Shown here: positions 55,034 through 64,000 of the stretch, one piece after another | How positions within the stretch are numbered: the stretch's first letter is position 1 | How the letters are laid out: every line of letters starts with the position of its first letter | Source: Capsulimonadaceae bacterium | GTDB taxonomy: Bacteria > Armatimonadota > Armatimonadia > Armatimonadales > Capsulimonadaceae | Direction of reading: 5' to 3' | Assembly (NCBI GenBank): GCA_031292625.1 | Contig: JARLGU010000032.1 | Span: 32,797 to 96,796 of the forward strand | DNA: 64,000 nt | Notes under the pieces: model-generated | Seen by the model: only the letters and a program-made list of their open reading frames with translations | What the model was told of the DNA's origin: nothing | Database searches by the model: none | Program-made: the position numbers and the translations under genes

Positions 55034-56029
55034 TCACACGGTGATCAGTTCGTACCTGTCGCTGCCCATGCCGAGCGCCTTCATGTACTCGAGCTGATGC
55101 AGGCCGGTCCTAGATTCGATGCGCTCAACCAAATCGTGGCGCTGGTCCTGCGGCTGGGCATAGACGAGGTCGATGGAGGCCTTGTCGATAGCAAGAATAT
55201 CCGTCGACGCGAGAATCCCAATGTCGTTGCAGGTCGGCGGGACGCCGTGAGCGTCGCAGTCGCAGTCGACGGACAGGTTTTTGAGCACGTTTATATAGGT
55301 GATCTTTTCGCCGAAAAGTGATGTAATCGCCTTCCCGGATTCCACCATGCGCTCCAGGAACAGTGGTCCTTTGGGCCAGCCCGTACCGTGCACCTGGAGC
55401 TTGCCAACCTGGCCGGACGCGCATCCGATTGCAATGTTCTTGAGCGATCCGCCGAAGCCGCCCATGGCATGGCCCTTGAAATGGGTGTAGACCAGCATCG
55501 AATCGTATTTCAAAAGCCCCTTGCCGACCGCGACCTCGGTTAAGTGGTCGCCCTGGATATAGCTGGACGTGGGCGAAGCGAGGAACTCCCGCATTCCCGG
55601 CACGGGCAACGATGCATCGCCGTCCGCATCCATGATCTCCACCGGGCAGAAATCGAAGCCGTTGGTCTTGATCGTCTCCCAGTGCGTCCCGGTTTGCTGG
55701 CGCGGGCTTGGGTAAAGCACGTTGCACTCGACGATCGTGCTGTGCGGGATCGTCTTTTGCAGACCGCGGATCAGAGAGAGCGGCAACAGGTTCGGCCCAT
55801 GCGGCTCGCCGCTGTGCAGCTTAATTGCCACTCTCCCATTGATGTGACGGTTTATCTTCGAGTAGACCTTCAGCAGCCCTTCGACGCTGATGTCTTTCGT
55901 AAAATATACGTGCGACGGTTTCTGAGGTTTCGCCGCGCCGGCAACCTTATCGATACCGGCGATCGAGGCGGTTCCGAGCAGAATGGCGCTATTCCTGAGG
56001 AAGGCCCGGCGCGAAATGTAATTGTCCAT
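55034..56029 (-). CDS. Tat-exported DUF362 protein
   Basis: A 331-residue protein with a twin-arginine signal (ISRRAFLRNSAILLGTASIAG). The body matches DUF362 (VAIKLHSGEPHGPNLL; YTHFKGHAMGGFGGSLKNIAIGCASGQVGK; INVLKNLSVDCDCDAHGVPPTCNDIGILASTDILAIDKASIDLV). Cysteines in SVDCDCDAHG and PPTCNDIG may bind metal. Tat export implies cofactor loading in the cytoplasm. Such proteins recur beside AraC and aldo/keto reductase genes, with unknown function. Confidence 0.88.
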   Translation of the reverse strand: MDNYISRRAFLRNSAILLGTASIAGIDKVAGAAKPQKPSHVYFTKDISVEGLLKVYSKINRHINGRVAIKLHSGEPHGPNLLPLSLIRGLQKTIPHSTIVECNVLYPSPRQQTGTHWETIKTNGFDFCPVEIMDADGDASLPVPGMREFLASPTSSYIQGDHLTEVAVGKGLLKYDSMLVYTHFKGHAMGGFGGSLKNIAIGCASGQVGKLQVHGTGWPKGPLFLERMVESGKAITSLFGEKITYINVLKNLSVDCDCDAHGVPPTCNDIGILASTDILAIDKASIDLVYAQPQDQRHDLVERIESRTGLHQLEYMKALGMGSDRYELITV

Positions 56030-56139
56030 GTAATCTTCTCAAGTCCTGCATTAGAAATTGGCAGTCAATCAGACGCGGGCTCGTCGCTTCCGTGCTTGCC
56101 CGCTAAAATGCCAGATCCTTCTTTAGGTCTGTTCCCTTC

Positions 56140-57186
56140 CTATTTAAGGTCGCTGACCTTCAGAAGCGACTTGATCGCCCTGCGCTCGTCCATGGCTGCG
56201 TAGGCTTCGGCGATGCCGTCAAGGCCGGTGACGAAGTCGAAGACCTTGCCGGGGTTGATCCGGCCGTCCAGCACGGCTGGAAGCAGCTTGTCGATGTAAG
56301 CCCGGACGGGCGCAGGGCCGCCGCGCATCCCAACATTGCGGAAGAACGTCCCGACGGCGTCGATGGCGACCTCGTGCGGAACGCCGACCCGCCCCACGAC
56401 CGACCCAGCCCGCGCGACGGCGAAGGCGGTTTGATTGGCTTCGTCGGTGCCGACGCATTCCAATACCGCGTCCACGCCGATGCCGCCGGTCAGCTTCTTG
56501 ATCGCTTCGATGGCGGCATCACCGCGCTCCTCGAGAATGTCCGTCGCGCCGAACTCGCGGGCAAGCCGTTGCCGGTCCGCATGGCGGCTGAGGGCGATGA
56601 TGCGCTTCGCGCCCAGCAGCTTCGCCGACAGGACGCCGGATAGGCCGACCGCGCCGTCTCCAACCACGGCGACCGTGTCGCCTTCCTTCACCTCGGCGCT
56701 GACCGCCGCATGGTAGCCGGTGCCCATGACGTCGCTCAACGTGAGCAGGGACGCCAGTACCTCATCGGAGAAATCCGATCCCGGCGCCGTCGCAAGCGTC
56801 CCGTCCGCCTGCGGCACGCGGACGTACTCGGCCTGGCAGCCCATGCCATCGTCGCCGCCTCCAAAGAAACCGCCGTGCAAGCAGGCTGTATGGAAGCCGT
56901 GCGCGCAGTTCGGGCAGGTGCCATCGCTGAACGCAAACGGCGTGATGACGAAGTCGCCCGGCTTGATGCTCGCAACACGCGCCCCGACTTCCTCGACCAC
57001 CCCGATGAACTCGTGGCCGATCGGACCGACCGGATGCGGTGCGATCCCGCGGTAGTACCAAAGGTCCGACCCGCAGACGCAGGAGCGAACAACCCTGACG
57101 ACGGCGTCGGTCGCCTCCTTGATTGCCGGCTTCGGCCGCTCCTCGATCTCAATTCGTCCCTTGCCCTTGAATATTGCTGCCTTCAT
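56140..57186 (-). CDS. Zinc-dependent alcohol dehydrogenase
   Basis: A 348-residue medium-chain dehydrogenase. Catalytic zinc ligands appear in SCVCGSDLWYYRG and GHEFIGVVEEVG; structural zinc cysteines in DGTCPNCAHGFHTACLHGG; the cofactor fold in VAVVGDGAVGLSGVLSAKLLGAKRIIALSRH. ATG 57186 is preceded by GGAGG; the frame's upstream TTG is inside that site. It probably oxidises or reduces a small alcohol or aldehyde. Confidence 0.93.
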   Translation of the reverse strand: MKAAIFKGKGRIEIEERPKPAIKEATDAVVRVVRSCVCGSDLWYYRGIAPHPVGPIGHEFIGVVEEVGARVASIKPGDFVITPFAFSDGTCPNCAHGFHTACLHGGFFGGGDDGMGCQAEYVRVPQADGTLATAPGSDFSDEVLASLLTLSDVMGTGYHAAVSAEVKEGDTVAVVGDGAVGLSGVLSAKLLGAKRIIALSRHADRQRLAREFGATDILEERGDAAIEAIKKLTGGIGVDAVLECVGTDEANQTAFAVARAGSVVGRVGVPHEVAIDAVGTFFRNVGMRGGPAPVRAYIDKLLPAVLDGRINPGKVFDFVTGLDGIAEAYAAMDERRAIKSLLKVSDLK

Positions 57187-57278
57187 GATTTCCTCCAGTT
57201 TCAATAGGACTTCGCTTGCTTTCCGGCAAGCGAGTCAGTAGCTTGAGCACGTAAGAAGTTGGGACCGCTCCGTGGCCT

Positions 57279-57435
57279 CGCCAACATCCGTACGGCCTTT
57301 TGCAGCCAGCGTCCGATCCCAGTGCACGTCGTTAAGCGGTGAAAGCGCTGTGGCGACCCTTTTTCGAAAACGGCCACGGCGGCCGGAAAAGCCGTCTTAC
57401 AAGGCATCTCGATTCTTCACACACACTTTCTAAAA
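57279..57435 (+). repeat. Dispersed intergenic repeat, copy D (partial)
   Basis: About 155 bp matching the second half of the family: CGTACGGCCTTTTGCAGCCA, GTCCGATCCCAGTGCACGTC, GTTAAGCGGTGAAAGCGC, CCCTTTTTCGAAAACGGCC and AGCCGTCTTACAAGGC. The other half is missing. It lies between the ADH and SDR genes. Confidence 0.7.
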
Positions 57436-57467
57436 GAATTACGCTGCGCTTCCCGGCTTTTTCTTGC

Positions 57468-58310
57468 TCACTCGCCTGCCGGGAAGTCCGCGGACGCCGC
57501 GAGTTCCGTCTGCGTCTCAAAGTCCGCAATCCGCTTCCTCAGCGTGTCGATCGTACTTTTCAACGCAATGGCGCCGAGCACCATGCGCAGGGGCGCAGGT
57601 TCAATGTCCACGCTCTCGATGATACGCGCAGCCATTCGCGCCGGGTCCCCAGGAGCGAGACCGTTCTTGGGGTCGAGCATCTTGAGGAACGCGTGCGCGG
57701 GGTTGTCGTCGTACGTTGGCGTGAGCGTCGCGACCTGGGCGCTGCCGTACCGGAACTCGGTGCGCGCGCCGCCGGGTTCCACGATCGTCATGCCGATGCC
57801 GAACGGCGCGACCTCCTGCGCCACCGATTCGCAGAATCCCTCGATACCCCATTTCGTCGCGTGATACATCGAGTTTCCGGCGAACGCGACCTGCCCGCCA
57901 TACGTAGACATCTGAATGATGCGCCCGCCGCCCTGAGCGCGCAGGTGCGGCAGCGATGCGCGAATAAGCTGGATCGATCCGACGAGGTTGGTCGCGACGA
58001 TGTGCTCGACCTGCTTGTCCGTCAGTTCCTCCGCAGCCCCGAAGAGACCGTAGCCGGCGTTGCTGACGATGACGTCGATGCGCCCGAGATCGGCGAAGCA
58101 GCGCTCCACGACCGCGCGGATGGCGGACACGTCCGTCACGTCGAGGATCTCTGCGCGGTACGTTTCCGGGTAGCGCTCGACGAGGCCGGCAACCTTAGCG
58201 GTGTCCCGGACCGTCCCGACGACGCGATCTCCGCGTTCGAGGAGTTGCTGGCTAAGCTCGCGGCCAAAGCCGCTGCTGACGCCTGTGATAAACCATGCGC
58301 GTTGTGTCAT
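57468..58310 (-). CDS. Short-chain dehydrogenase/reductase
   Basis: A 280-residue SDR. TGVSSGFG (residues 9-16) binds NAD(P), DVIVSNAGYG follows, and the catalytic Ser-Tyr-Lys set lies in MSTYGG and MYHATKWG (about residue 150). The length and C-terminus match classical SDRs of broad substrate range. It is followed downstream by a repeat copy and preceded by an aldo/keto reductase gene. Confidence 0.92.
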   Translation of the reverse strand: MTQRAWFITGVSSGFGRELSQQLLERGDRVVGTVRDTAKVAGLVERYPETYRAEILDVTDVSAIRAVVERCFADLGRIDVIVSNAGYGLFGAAEELTDKQVEHIVATNLVGSIQLIRASLPHLRAQGGGRIIQMSTYGGQVAFAGNSMYHATKWGIEGFCESVAQEVAPFGIGMTIVEPGGARTEFRYGSAQVATLTPTYDDNPAHAFLKMLDPKNGLAPGDPARMAARIIESVDIEPAPLRMVLGAIALKSTIDTLRKRIADFETQTELAASADFPAGE

Positions 58311-58352
58311 TTTGGTTTGTCCTTTGCTGATTGTTCGGAGCGAAACACGCGT

Positions 58353-60105
<1,753 letters not shown>

Positions 60106-60119
60106 GATGATAATCTCCT

Positions 60120-61271
60120 TTACTTCGACGACGGCAGCTTGACGGTCTCGAATGCCAGCGCGACGTCGTTCAACGACTCGGTTATTGCCAGATGCTGTGG
60201 GCATGCGGCCTCGCACTGCTTGCAATCGATGCAGTCGCTTGCCTTGCCGTGGGTTGACGTAAGGTTCTGATAGTAGACGAACTGGCTGGAAATCCCCTTC
60301 GTCGTCGCCCGCTTCGCGTTGTTGTAGAGCGCAAAGTAGTCTGGGATCGCGATATTCTGCGGGCATCCTTTCTCGCAGTAGCGGCAAGTCGTGCAGGCGA
60401 TCGCGCTGTCGGAGTTGATGATTTCGACAACCTGGTCGATGATCGCGCGCTCCTCGTCGCTCAGCGGTTTGAAGTCGATCATATAGGACGTGTTATCGAC
60501 AACCTGCTCCCTATTCGACATGCCGCTCAGGACCATAAAGACGTCGTCCAGGCTGGCCGCGTACCGGACGGCCCACGACGCGACCGTCGCCTCGGCGTCA
60601 TAGGCTTTCATCAACGCCTCCGCCGCCGGGGGAATGACGGCAAGATTGCCGCCCTTGACCGGTTCCATCACGACGATCGGCATGCCATGCTTGCGCGCAA
60701 CCTCGTAGCAGCGTCTCGATTGGATCCCTGGATTGTCCCAGTCGACGTAGTTGATCTGGAGCTGGACGAAATCGAGCTCGGGATGCGCCGTGAGCACCTC
60801 GTCGAGCAATTCGGGCGTGTCATGGAACGACATGCCGGCTTTTCGGATTTTGCCCTCGCGCTTCTTCTGCTGCACGAAGCCGAATGTGTCAAACTTGCAG
60901 GCCTGCTCGTAGGAGCTTACGCCGATGTTGTGAACCAGGTAGTAGTCGAAGAAATCAACCCCGCATTTTTCGAGCTGCTCGGCAAAAATCCTGTCCTGGT
61001 CCTCAACGGCCGTCAGCATACGCGGAGGCAGCTTCGTGGCCAGCGTAAACTCGTCGCGGCGATGCCGTTTCACGAGAGCCTCCCGAACGGCGATCTCGCT
61101 CTTGGAGCCGTGGTAGACATAGGCCGTATCGAAATAGGTGAAGCCCCGCTCCAGGAACGTATCGACCATTTCACAGATAAGCTCCATATCGAACGATGTC
61201 TGGTCGTCCCCATTCAGGAGCGGAAGCCTCATGCACCCAAAGCCCAGTTTCTTTGCCATCTGTGTCGCCAT
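60120..61271 (-). CDS. Aldo/keto reductase with C-terminal 4Fe-4S ferredoxin domain
   Basis: A 383-residue fusion. The AKR barrel has YFDTAYVYHGSKSE, LATKLPP and YYLVHNIG. The last 100 residues carry two 4Fe-4S motifs, CTTCRYCEKGCP and CIDCKQCEAACP. The ferredoxin part could pass electrons to or from the barrel. Similar proteins are widespread in anaerobes, and their physiological substrate is mostly unknown. It overlaps no neighbour, and the cupin gene lies 2 bp upstream. Confidence 0.93.
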   Translation of the reverse strand: MATQMAKKLGFGCMRLPLLNGDDQTSFDMELICEMVDTFLERGFTYFDTAYVYHGSKSEIAVREALVKRHRRDEFTLATKLPPRMLTAVEDQDRIFAEQLEKCGVDFFDYYLVHNIGVSSYEQACKFDTFGFVQQKKREGKIRKAGMSFHDTPELLDEVLTAHPELDFVQLQINYVDWDNPGIQSRRCYEVARKHGMPIVVMEPVKGGNLAVIPPAAEALMKAYDAEATVASWAVRYAASLDDVFMVLSGMSNREQVVDNTSYMIDFKPLSDEERAIIDQVVEIINSDSAIACTTCRYCEKGCPQNIAIPDYFALYNNAKRATTKGISSQFVYYQNLTSTHGKASDCIDCKQCEAACPQHLAITESLNDVALAFETVKLPSSK

Positions 61272-61273
61272 GC

Positions 61274-61690
61274 CTACTTCAGCTTTCCGTATACTTCATC
61301 GGTAACCGGCTCTAGCCACTCCGCGGGACCGGCTTGCGGGTTCGCGGTGATCGCGAGGTGCGCAAACCAGCTATCAGGGGCGGCGCCGTGCCAGTGCTTG
61401 ACATCCGGCGGAATTGTGACAACGTCGCCGGCTTTCAATTCCAGGGCAGGTTCGCCTTCCGCCTGATAGTAGCCTCGCCCGCCGGTTACAAGCAGGATCT
61501 GTCCGCCGGGATGCCTGTGCCAATTGTTTCGCGCGCCAGGCTCGAAGGTGACGTTGCCGATCGGGCAATTGTAGGTTGGGTCGCCGCCTACGAGCATCTG
61601 CAAATGCGCTGCGCCGACAAAATACGGGTTGTCGATCTTCTGCCCAATCGGAAATATGACGCCTTCGCTCAAATCGTTCTGTTTTCCCAT
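61274..61690 (-). CDS. Cupin-domain protein
   Basis: A 138-residue single cupin. Motif 1, ARNNWHRHPGGQILLVTGGRGYYQAEG, holds two His and a Gln metal-ligand set, and motif 2 is DVVTIPPDVKHWHGAAPDSWFAHLAI. This subgroup is typically adjacent to CMD proteins. It may isomerise or sequester a small carbonyl compound. First gene of the tightly packed cupin-AKR-CMD-AKR-SDR series. Confidence 0.9.
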   Translation of the reverse strand: MGKQNDLSEGVIFPIGQKIDNPYFVGAAHLQMLVGGDPTYNCPIGNVTFEPGARNNWHRHPGGQILLVTGGRGYYQAEGEPALELKAGDVVTIPPDVKHWHGAAPDSWFAHLAITANPQAGPAEWLEPVTDEVYGKLK

Positions 61691-61834
61691 TTCTAAGCTC
61701 TTTTCTCAAATGTGTAAGGTCGTGCAACGCATTTATTGTATGCCCATTTCTGTCAGCGCACATATGACGATCTTGCACGATCATTGGATGATCCTACAAA
61801 CTTCCCGAAAGATCTGCAATGCCGCGAAAGGAGG

Positions 61835-62116
61835 CTAACCGGGAAACTCCGTGGTTGCGCTGATGTCCCGCCAGGATTCCAGGTCCGCGCGGTCGGCGTC
61901 GAGCGCCGCGCCGACGACCCGGATTGCGTCTTGACCAAGCGGCATCGGATGCGTTGCGCCTCCCCAGTCGTAGCGCACGTTATGCAGGTCGGAATGGCAC
62001 AGGACGCACGAGAGAATTTCGATTACCACATCGTTGGCCCGCGGCTCGCGCCTGCCGAAGTGAAAGGGGGCAAGCGCGTCCGTCCCGGAATTTGCTGCGT
62101 AGCCGAGTACGTTCAT
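61835..62116 (-). pseudogene. Remnant of a zinc alcohol dehydrogenase (YahK-like)
   Basis: The first 60 residues match CAD/YahK dehydrogenases (MNVLGYAANSGTDALAPFHF; REPRANDVVIEI; CHSDLHNVRYDWGGATHPM). The zinc site and the GHE motif then fail: the protein continues in frame as PLGQDAIRVVGAALDADRADLESWRDISATTEFPG and ends at 93 residues instead of about 350. The tail could be another gene's 3' end fused by deletion. Confidence 0.7.
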
Positions 62117-62349
62117 CGTCATGCGAATGCTTCTGTAATTGATTGACCTGGTTTGCAGTGCCGGCCTTTGGAGAGGTCGGAGGCGTGCCGGAGGGGCTCC
62201 AGACATTTCTGGTCGCTAATTAGCAGTATTCTACGGGATGGAGAAGAAACGGAGGTATGACGATCGTCTACGATTATTGGCTAATCTTCCAAGCTGTTCG
62301 ACAAACACATGTGAAAACAAAGAGCATGTGCAATTAGGGGCATACCGAG

Positions 62350-62550
62350 GACAAGATTCAGGACGGCTCGTGCCGCCGGGGCATCTATTTGCCCGCGCCG
62401 CAATCACAACGGCGTCGACCGGCAAGCCGCGTCAACACGCACAGCCTTTTGCCGCCAGCGTCCGATCCCAGTGCACATCGTGAGCAGTGAAAGCGCCGTG
62501 CCGTCCCTTTTTCAAGTTTGGCCCTGGCGGCAATGGAACCGTCTTAAATA
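62350..62550 (+). repeat. Dispersed intergenic repeat, copy E
   Basis: A near-complete copy. GGACGGCTCGTGCCGCCGGG, a GCCCGCGCC block, TCAACACGCACAGCCTTTTG, GCCAGCGTCCGATCCCAGTG, ATCGTGAGCAGTGAAAGCGC and GTCCCTTTTTCAAG run in the same order as in copy B read on its minus strand. Confidence 0.75.
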
Positions 62551-62609
62551 GCGATCCGATTTGTTGCACCCGCTCCTATTTCCGCAGCGTGTTCTATCCC
62601 GGCAAGACG

Positions 62610-63208
62610 TCAGTCACTGGTTCCATCGCATCTGTATTCCCCGGCAACCCATTTGATCTTTACGGCGACGTCCGTGCCCAATTCTGGGATTCTAGGAACG
62701 AGGCCCTCGGTTGCGATCGATTCCGCTCGGTGCTCGGAGATCTTTGCGCCGGTTACCGTGTCGATCAGAGCCACGCTGCAAAGGCCGCGCAACAGCCCAT
62801 CAATGCGACTTCGGATAGACTTGATGGACCTGATTTGGCCCCTTTTAAAAACGCTCCTCAGCTATAGTCGCAGTTCTGTATCCAGAGAAACGCAGTTGTC
62901 TCGTTGGCAACTCCATACACGCGCGCATCCAATCGTTCATAGTTCGTTAACCGGTATGAGCGAAGCCGGACCCAATCGCCACCCAATGTCTCGAGCTCTA
63001 TCGTGTGTTGGCCGGCAGGAACACTTATGCCGCGGTCTGTTTCATAACAGGCTTGATTGATCCCCAGCGCTTCGTTCAACTCCGTGGACAAGTAAGGTTG
63101 CACTTCTGAAGGTGACGTCGAGGGGTTGGGATTGAATTGAAACTCGGCAGCCACGCGGCCATCGAGACGGCCCCGGTACGTAGGCCAAGTCGAGCCGATC
63201 GCGGACAA
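62610..63208 (-). pseudogene. Decayed C-terminus of a glycoside hydrolase-like protein
   Basis: Two frame-shifted pieces are recognisable. 62858-63208 reads ISVPAGQHTIELETLGGDWV and VYGVANETTAFLWIQN, the sugar-binding and linker region found after the barrel of GH5-like (DUF5060-type) enzymes. 62610-62800 in another frame reads VALIDTVTGAKISEHRAE and PELGTDVAVKIKW, the expected C-terminal end. They are separated by a stop and about 60 bp of low-complexity sequence (TCCATCAAGTCTATC). The upstream barrel is absent. Low certainty on the family. Confidence 0.5.
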
Positions 63209-63483
63209 TCGCTTAGGCCGTTAGCGCGACGTCGTCCTGGACGACATCGCGGCCGCGACTGGATTTCGAGGGATTTGTAGCGCTCCTCGACAGCGCATTG
63301 CCGCTGGCGCCAGGTTGTGGCCTGGACGCTGCTGGGCAATCCCCATCATCCGTCCCGCCAATATCAAGTGGGTACGCCAATCACAGGATAATCACCACAC
63401 AATTAGAAATAGACAGGTGCAATGCGGGAAGGGACAATCGCAGCGGGGCAACGAGCGCATCTCTGAGCCGAGTCGATCGCAAG

Positions 63484-63508
63484 GGGCGAGGCCGGCTCAG
63501 CCTCGCCC
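63484..63508. terminator. Hairpin downstream of the CBM9-like gene
   Basis: GGGCGAGGC (63484-63492) pairs perfectly with GCCTCGCCC (63500-63508), with a 7-base loop, 12 bp past the stop codon of the minus-strand gene. It has no T run in the minus direction, so it may act as a Rho-assisted or mRNA-stabilising hairpin. Confidence 0.5.
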
Positions 63509-63520
63509 TTTCGCTTGCAC

Positions 63521-64000
63521 CTACCGAACCACCACCGGCTGGTACGCCGTCGGGTCCTTCGATCGTCCGATACCGGGTGTCCACTCGACATATCCCTTGC
63601 GACCGCCGCCATCGTTGTCGTTGACCAGCAGGGTAATGGCGAAGCGGTCTCCTAGTTGCGAGCCGTCTGGCAACATGCTCGGGATGATCAAATCGTAGAT
63701 CGTTTCCTTGCTTGCCTCGTCGCGGTGGATCACGAGCGGGAAATCGGCGGTGCCCAGCTTCGTGCCGGCGGGCGCGATGTCCAAACGCGCGATCGCACCT
63801 TTCGCGGTGAGCGCGGCTGTCCATTCGAAGTTCGCGTGGTTCTGCGTTGCGATCGCGAACTGGAGCGAATCGCCCTGCCACTCGGCGCCGGACGGCTCGT
63901 TCTGGCAGAAAATATCGTAACGGGCAACGACTCTCAGACGGACACCCTCAGCGAGCCGGGAAAGCGAGACAGTCGCGCTCAGGTCGTCGTCCCCCTTGAA
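63521..64000 (-). CDS. CBM9-like carbohydrate-binding protein (partial)
   Basis: The frame is open to the right edge, so the 5' part is outside the window. The 159 residues seen form a CBM9/DOMON-type beta-sandwich: DDLSATVSLSRLAEGVRLRVVARYDIF, then EWQGDSLQFAIATQNHANFEW, TIYDLIIPSMLP, and the ending VNDNDGGGRKGYVEWTPGIGRSKDPTAYQPVVV. W-x-GDS-x-Q and the NDNDGGGRKG turn are typical. The missing N-terminal part probably carries the catalytic or attachment region of an exported enzyme. Confidence 0.75.
   Translation of the reverse strand, partial: FKGDDDLSATVSLSRLAEGVRLRVVARYDIFCQNEPSGAEWQGDSLQFAIATQNHANFEWTAALTAKGAIARLDIAPAGTKLGTADFPLVIHRDEASKETIYDLIIPSMLPDGSQLGDRFAITLLVNDNDGGGRKGYVEWTPGIGRSKDPTAYQPVVVR

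Overview
The window reads like chromosome of a high-GC, heterotrophic Gram-negative bacterium, most plausibly Armatimonadota (Capsulimonas-like) or a similar lineage. The indicators are a DUF1559 prepilin-type protein with an H-X9-DG motif placed in front of sugar-degrading genes, a GntR-headed regulator with a LacI-type sensor, DUF1080 and MR/MLE proteins, tandem pectate-lyase proteins, and a scrambled oxidoreductase cluster. The taxonomic assignment is an inference. No phage, CRISPR array, complete insertion sequence or rRNA operon was seen.

2-11728 (+): a probable carbohydrate or uronate catabolic cluster. It holds a large secreted glycosidase-like protein (5' end outside the window), a nitrilase-superfamily amidase, a Gfo/Idh/MocA dehydrogenase, an enolase-superfamily dehydratase/racemase, two uroporphyrinogen-decarboxylase-family proteins and a GH36-like galactosidase. 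11729-12645 is almost gene-free. It is followed by tRNA-Gly(TCC), a cobalamin adenosyltransferase, alanine racemase (-) and a small exported protein.

15818-25000 (-): hisC lies downstream of a sugar operon made of a DUF1559 pseudopilin, a GH42-like glycosidase and a tandem pectate-lyase-fold protein. A GntR/LacI-type regulator lies upstream. Canonical promoters carrying GTGATACAA/TGTATCAC-type sequences precede both the DUF1559 gene and the regulator, which suggests one shared regulon. Then come an ankyrin protein, an exported protein, gapA, a CGNR zinc-finger regulator, an AhpD-like protein and an ArsR-RND-DUF2892-rhodanese operon.

36800-45135: housekeeping genes. rpsF-ssb-rpsR (-) has a structured leader. 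Then follow ffh, rpsP, khpA, rimM, trmD, rplS, lepB and rnhB (+), the usual translation/secretion order. Next are an acyltransferase-3, an EthD protein divergent from a NimA-like flavoprotein, a MoxR ATPase and a DUF1080 protein.

49500-64000 (-): accessory zone. It holds a 5'-truncated Rhs gene, a small AT-rich membrane-protein gene placed like an immunity gene, an orphan Rhs core fragment, and an AraC-associated run of oxidoreductases (three aldo/keto reductases, one with two 4Fe-4S motifs, SDR, Zn-ADH, flavodoxin, double-CMD, cupin, Tat-exported DUF362). Two pseudogenes follow, and a sugar-binding (CBM9-like) protein runs off the window. A dispersed intergenic repeat of about 240 bp occurs five times between 25 kb and 62.5 kb. 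One copy contains four tandem 93-bp units.
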